Shown in pieces: positions 60,986 through 64,000 of a stretch of DNA of 64,000 nucleotides. Within the stretch, counting starts at the first letter, position 1, and each line of letters opens with the position of its first letter. A model generated the notes under the pieces. It did no database searches. It was not told where the DNA came from and saw only the letters and a program-made list of their open reading frames with translations. The stretch spans positions 3,224,001 to 3,288,000 of the forward strand of contig NZ_CP034753.1 of assembly GCF_004006235.1 (NCBI RefSeq). Direction: 5' to 3'. A program made the position numbers and the translations under genes. Origin of the DNA: Agromyces sp. LHK192. Its GTDB lineage: Bacteria; Actinomycetota; Actinomycetes; Actinomycetales; Microbacteriaceae.

Positions 60986-62275
60986 TCAGTCCTGGTTCAT
61001 GATCTCGTTCATCTCCGCGGCGGCGTCGGCGGTCGCCTGCTCGACGCTCTTCTGCCCGGAGAGGATGGCCTGGATCGCCGTGTTCGTGGTCTTCTTCGCC
61101 TGGACGGCACCGAACTTCGGCGTGACGGGCAGGGCGCCACCGCCGTCGACCATCTGGGTCGCGAACGGCGTGACCAGCGGGTCGTCGGACTCGAGGCTCT
61201 CCTCGAGGAGCGAGGTCTGGCCCGGGAAGTAGCCCGTCTCGGCACCCCACTGCTCGGCGAACTCACCGGTCGTCATGAGCTTCATGAACGCCCAGGCGAG
61301 GTCCTTGTCGTCGGCCGTCTCGAACATCGAGAGGTGCGATCCGCCGAGCACCGAGGGGGCGATGCCGCCGTCCTGGCCGGGGATCGGCGTGGCGGCGAAC
61401 TTGCCCTCCATGTCGGCGTTCTTCTCGACGATCGCGGCGGGCGTCCACGAGCCCATGAGGGCCATCGCGACGTTGCCCTGCGCGAAGTTGTCGAGCACGT
61501 CGGTCTCCTTCCACGTGGTCGCGCCCGCGCTCGAGAAGCCGTGCTCGGTCGCGAGTCCCGTGTAGAACCCGATGCCCTCCTGCGACTCGGCGCTGTCCAG
61601 GCCGGAGACCCACTCGCCGTCCTCGTCGACCGAGACCTCGCCGCCGGCGCCCCAGACCCAGGGGTACACGCCGAACTCGGCGTCGCCGGGCACGGCGAAG
61701 GCGCTCATCTCGGGGTGCGCGGCCTTGATGGCGTCGCCCGCTGCGACGATCTCGTCCCACGTGGTCGGCGCCTCGAGGCCGAGCTCGGTGAACACGTCGG
61801 CGCGGTAGACGAGCGAGCGGACGCCCGCGTACCACGGCATGCCGTAGAGCTCGTCGTCGTAGGTGCCGGACTCGACGAGCCCCTCGACCAGGTCGCCGCC
61901 CAGGTCGTCGCCGTCGACGTACTCGGTGATGGGGGCGAGCGCGCCGGCGTCGGCGAACTCGGCGGTCCAGGTGGTGCCCGTCTCCGCGACGTCGGGGGAC
62001 GTGCCGCCCGCGATCGACGTGACGAAGCGGTCGTGGGCGTCGGCCCATTCGACGAACTCGACGTTGAGCTCTGCGCCGGTCTCCTCGGTGAAGGCCTCGC
62101 CGACCGCGTCGAAGAAGGCCTCGGAGTCGGGGTTGGTGCCCTGCATGATCCAGACGTCGAGGGTCTTGCCCTCGCCGTCGGCCGAGCCGCCGTCGGAGGA
62201 ACCGCCCGCGCAGGCGCTGAGCGCGAGCGCGGCGGTGACCCCGAGTGCGGCGAACGGAAGCATTCGTGTACGCAT
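60986..62275 (-). CDS. ABC transporter extracellular solute-binding lipoprotein
   Basis: A 429-residue type 1 sugar-binding protein. Lipobox in ALALSACAGGSS (Cys about residue 21) after a signal sequence; ATG 62275 has AGGAG ten bases upstream and an alternative ATG six codons earlier. Then KTLDVWIMQGTNPDSEAFFD, FVEWADAHDRFVTSIAGGTS, PDVAETGTTWTAEFADAGAL, NVAMALMGSWTPAAIVEKNA and LAWAFMKLMTTGEFAEQWGA, the SBP_bac family layout. First gene of the operon. It probably captures muropeptide-derived amino sugars, judged only from murQ/anmK/nagZ downstream. Confidence 0.94.
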   Translation of the reverse strand: MRTRMLPFAALGVTAALALSACAGGSSDGGSADGEGKTLDVWIMQGTNPDSEAFFDAVGEAFTEETGAELNVEFVEWADAHDRFVTSIAGGTSPDVAETGTTWTAEFADAGALAPITEYVDGDDLGGDLVEGLVESGTYDDELYGMPWYAGVRSLVYRADVFTELGLEAPTTWDEIVAAGDAIKAAHPEMSAFAVPGDAEFGVYPWVWGAGGEVSVDEDGEWVSGLDSAESQEGIGFYTGLATEHGFSSAGATTWKETDVLDNFAQGNVAMALMGSWTPAAIVEKNADMEGKFAATPIPGQDGGIAPSVLGGSHLSMFETADDKDLAWAFMKLMTTGEFAEQWGAETGYFPGQTSLLEESLESDDPLVTPFATQMVDGGGALPVTPKFGAVQAKKTTNTAIQAILSGQKSVEQATADAAAEMNEIMNQD

Positions 62276-62365
62276 GGTGGATGGACTCCTCATCGGAACT
62301 CTTCGGTGGTGCGCCGCGAGACCCCGCGGCGGTGCAAAGGTGATTGGAAGTAGTATTCAACAATC
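62276..62365. promoter_or_regulatory. Divergent promoter/operator region of the amino-sugar locus
   Basis: 90 bases between the divergent binding-protein and kinase genes. TTGGAAGTAGTATTCAACAA (62344-62363) is AT-rich in a GC-rich setting, with loose dyad symmetry (TTG...CAA) and a TAGTAT box at 62351-62356, nine bases before the kinase ATG. It is the best candidate for binding by the MurR/RpiR regulator encoded at the end of the operon. Prediction only. Confidence 0.45.
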
Positions 62366-63376
62366 ATGACCGGGCTGCAAGTTTCTTCCACGGGCCTTCC
62401 GGTCCTGGGCATCGACCTGGGCGGAACCGGCAGCCGCGCTGCGCTCGCAGGCGGCCCGCTCACCGGTCGACGCGGCGCCGACGACGGGCGGACCGCCGAC
62501 GACGGCCGGATCGAGTTCACGGGTGCGGCCCTTCGAGTCTCCCCCGCCGGGTCCGACGTCGTCGACCTCGCCGAGGCGCTCATCGTCGAGGCCCGCCGGC
62601 GCGCAGCGGATGCCCCGCCGGCCGCGGTCGGCATCGGCGCGAGCGGCGCGGCATCCCTCGTCGACGACCCCGCCGCGGCCGCGCGGCGCCTCGCCCTGGC
62701 CGCCGGTGCGCCCGTGGTGTTCGCGGCCGACGTCGTCACCGCGCATGCCGGGGCGCTCGGCGGACGCGCCGGCGCCGTCGTCGCCGTCGGCACCGGCAGC
62801 ATCGCGCTCGGCACCGACCACGTCGACGTCTGGCGGCGCGTCGGCGGGTGGGGACACCTCTACGACGACCGCGGATCGGGCTCGTGGATCGGGCTCGCGG
62901 CGCTGCGCGCCGCGATCGAGACGCACGACGGCATCCGCGACGACGCCCACGCCCTGCTCGACGCCGCGGTCGCCAGGTTCGGCCCGGCACCGGGCTGGCC
63001 GGCAGCGCTCTACCCGCGGCCCGACCGCGCCGGGGTCGCCGCCGGGCTCGCGCGCGACGTCGCCGCCCTCGCCGACGACGGAGACCCGGTCGCCCGGAGC
63101 ATCCTGGACGAGGCCGGGCGGCTCGTCGCCGGATCGCTCGCCGCAGCCCTCGACCCGTCGCTGCCGGCGCTCGCGTCGTACACCGGCGGACTGTTCGCCT
63201 CGCCGCGCTTCACCGAGGCGTTCCGCACCGAGTTCGCCGGGCTCGCGCCGGACGCCGAACTCGTCGCACCGGCCGGCGATCCGCTCGACGGCGCCGTGCA
63301 CCTCGCGCGGCGCCTCGCGAACCCCGTCGGCGCCGCGATGTCAACCCTCCCAGGGTTCCGCTGGCTCGCGGGGTGA
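62366..63376 (+). CDS. N-acetylglucosamine kinase-like BadF/BadG/BcrA/BcrD ATPase
   Basis: A 336-residue sugar kinase of the ASKHA fold. Phosphate-1 motif VLGIDLGGTGSRAALAGG near the start, phosphate-2 region AVVAVGTGSIALGTD, WGHLYDDRGSGSWIGLAALR (BadF-type GlcNAc kinase signature) and the adenosine motif LASYTGGLFASPRFTEAFRT. It would phosphorylate GlcNAc (freed by the NagZ-type enzyme) or MurNAc. It is divergent from the importer operon and shares its control region. Substrate choice cannot be read from sequence. Confidence 0.92.
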   Translation: MTGLQVSSTGLPVLGIDLGGTGSRAALAGGPLTGRRGADDGRTADDGRIEFTGAALRVSPAGSDVVDLAEALIVEARRRAADAPPAAVGIGASGAASLVDDPAAAARRLALAAGAPVVFAADVVTAHAGALGGRAGAVVAVGTGSIALGTDHVDVWRRVGGWGHLYDDRGSGSWIGLAALRAAIETHDGIRDDAHALLDAAVARFGPAPGWPAALYPRPDRAGVAAGLARDVAALADDGDPVARSILDEAGRLVAGSLAAALDPSLPALASYTGGLFASPRFTEAFRTEFAGLAPDAELVAPAGDPLDGAVHLARRLANPVGAAMSTLPGFRWLAG

Positions 63377-63493
63377 CCGGGTCGCCGGGCGCATAGGATC
63401 GACGCATCCCCGACCTGACGGCGCCCGCGGAGGCGCCATCGTCGTCGACGGAACCCTCGACCGAACGGAGCACCCCTGGACCTGCCCGACCGC

Positions 63494-64000
63494 GTGACCG
63501 ACCGCGAACCCACCGCCGACCGCCCTCGCGCCTTCGCGCAGCCCGAATCCGCGCGCCACGATGCGCCCGCCGCCGCGCGCTTCGAGATCGCCGACGCGCC
63601 CGAGCTCGTGCTGGTGCGCGGCAACCGGCGGTTCGACCGCGACGACGTGGTCGTCCGCAAGGGCGAGTACGCGCTGCGGAACGGGCACTCGGCCCCGCTG
63701 CAGTCGCAGGTCGAGGACCTCCTCGCGATCCGCCGTGTGCTCGACGAAGCGGGCATCCGGTACCTGCTCGTCCGCGGCGACGGCGACCGACCGGTCATCG
63801 CCGTCGACCGCGCCGCCAGGCGCGAACTCGCGCGCGCGTTCGCCGCCGCGTTCGCCGACGAACCGTTCTACTCCGTGCCGATCGCCCCGAAGAAGGCGCT
63901 CGGCACCACCGCCGTGCTCCTCGCCGACGGCTCGCTCGCCGCGCACCGCAAGGCGAGCGCGTTCCGCGTCTACCGCCCGCGCGTCGAACCGCTCGGACGC
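63494..64000 (+). CDS. Stealth-type polysaccharide phosphotransferase, N-terminal part (cut by right edge)
   Basis: The frame is open from GTG 63494 to the window end (169 codons). After a low-complexity N-terminus come VVVRKGEYALRNGHSAPLQS, VEDLLAIRRVLDEAGIRYLL, VRGDGDRPVIAVDRAARREL, FADEPFYSVPIAPKKALG and SAFRVYRPRVEPLGR. As I recall, this is how actinobacterial Stealth proteins begin before the DVDxVxxWVDG region, which lies outside the window. Stealth proteins transfer hexose-1-phosphate units onto surface glycopolymers. The start codon is uncertain; a GGAG at 63466 would fit a slightly earlier non-ATG start. Confidence 0.6.
   Translation, partial: MTDREPTADRPRAFAQPESARHDAPAAARFEIADAPELVLVRGNRRFDRDDVVVRKGEYALRNGHSAPLQSQVEDLLAIRRVLDEAGIRYLLVRGDGDRPVIAVDRAARRELARAFAAAFADEPFYSVPIAPKKALGTTAVLLADGSLAAHRKASAFRVYRPRVEPLGR

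Overview
The window looks like a chromosome segment of a high-GC actinobacterium, most likely a member of the Microbacteriaceae (Agromyces/Microbacterium-like). The reasons are the very high third-position GC, the frequent Asp-Ala/Glu-Ala-Ser codon pairs (GATGCC, GAGGCATCC), many start codons that sit 6-8 bases after a TAnnnT box (typical of leaderless actinobacterial mRNAs), and the gene content (CWB2 repeats, LGFP repeat, YpfJ-like metallopeptidase, Stealth-type protein). No rRNA, tRNA or CRISPR array was recognised. All calls were made by eye, without database searches.

Bases 1 to about 15,600 are accessory DNA with visibly lower and patchier GC. The left edge holds a tyrosine integrase (cut by the window edge) and an excisionase-like gene. 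A conserved mobile-element gene follows, then a lower-GC two-gene cargo (3,791 to 1,779, minus), which is flanked on its other side by a broken second copy of that mobile-element gene. Next come a DUF4365-type gene coupled to an unknown gene, a HEPN-like gene, and a MobF relaxase/helicase. From 14,889 down to 10,601 runs a minus-strand cluster: sigma factor, XRE-like protein, ImmA/IrrE protease with a cysteine-rich tail, a 52-residue protein, a single ubiquitin-like protein (multiubiquitin family), a ThiF/E1-type adenylyltransferase with a DUF6791-like N-domain, and a DUF6527 protein. Two near-identical 38-base elements lie just upstream of the sigma gene and of the 52-residue gene. They look like promoters read by the cluster's own sigma factor. 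This regulated ubiquitin-like conjugation cluster is the best candidate for an unusual biological system in the window.

Bases 15,900 to 54,200 read as ordinary chromosome: small membrane and secreted proteins, cold shock protein, AraC regulator, zinc alcohol dehydrogenase, CWB2 surface protein, two EamA transporters, several hydrolases and peptidases, malate dehydrogenase, a large acyl-CoA dehydrogenase/oxidase, RecQ, a secreted 5'-nucleotidase, a Ski2-like helicase, an AEC transporter with a leaderless upstream ORF, an MFS transporter, an aldo/keto reductase, an ArsR-SRPBCC-VOC operon, a flotillin-like protein, VanZ, and an FAD-dependent phytoene desaturase-like enzyme.

Bases 54,231 to 63,376 form a peptidoglycan-recycling locus. 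One tight minus-strand operon encodes an ABC sugar importer (binding protein and two permeases), a NagZ-type hexosaminidase, AnmK, MurQ and a MurR/RpiR regulator, with a divergent GlcNAc-kinase-like gene. Together they would import or recover muropeptide amino sugars and feed them into central metabolism. The right edge holds the start of a Stealth-type gene.
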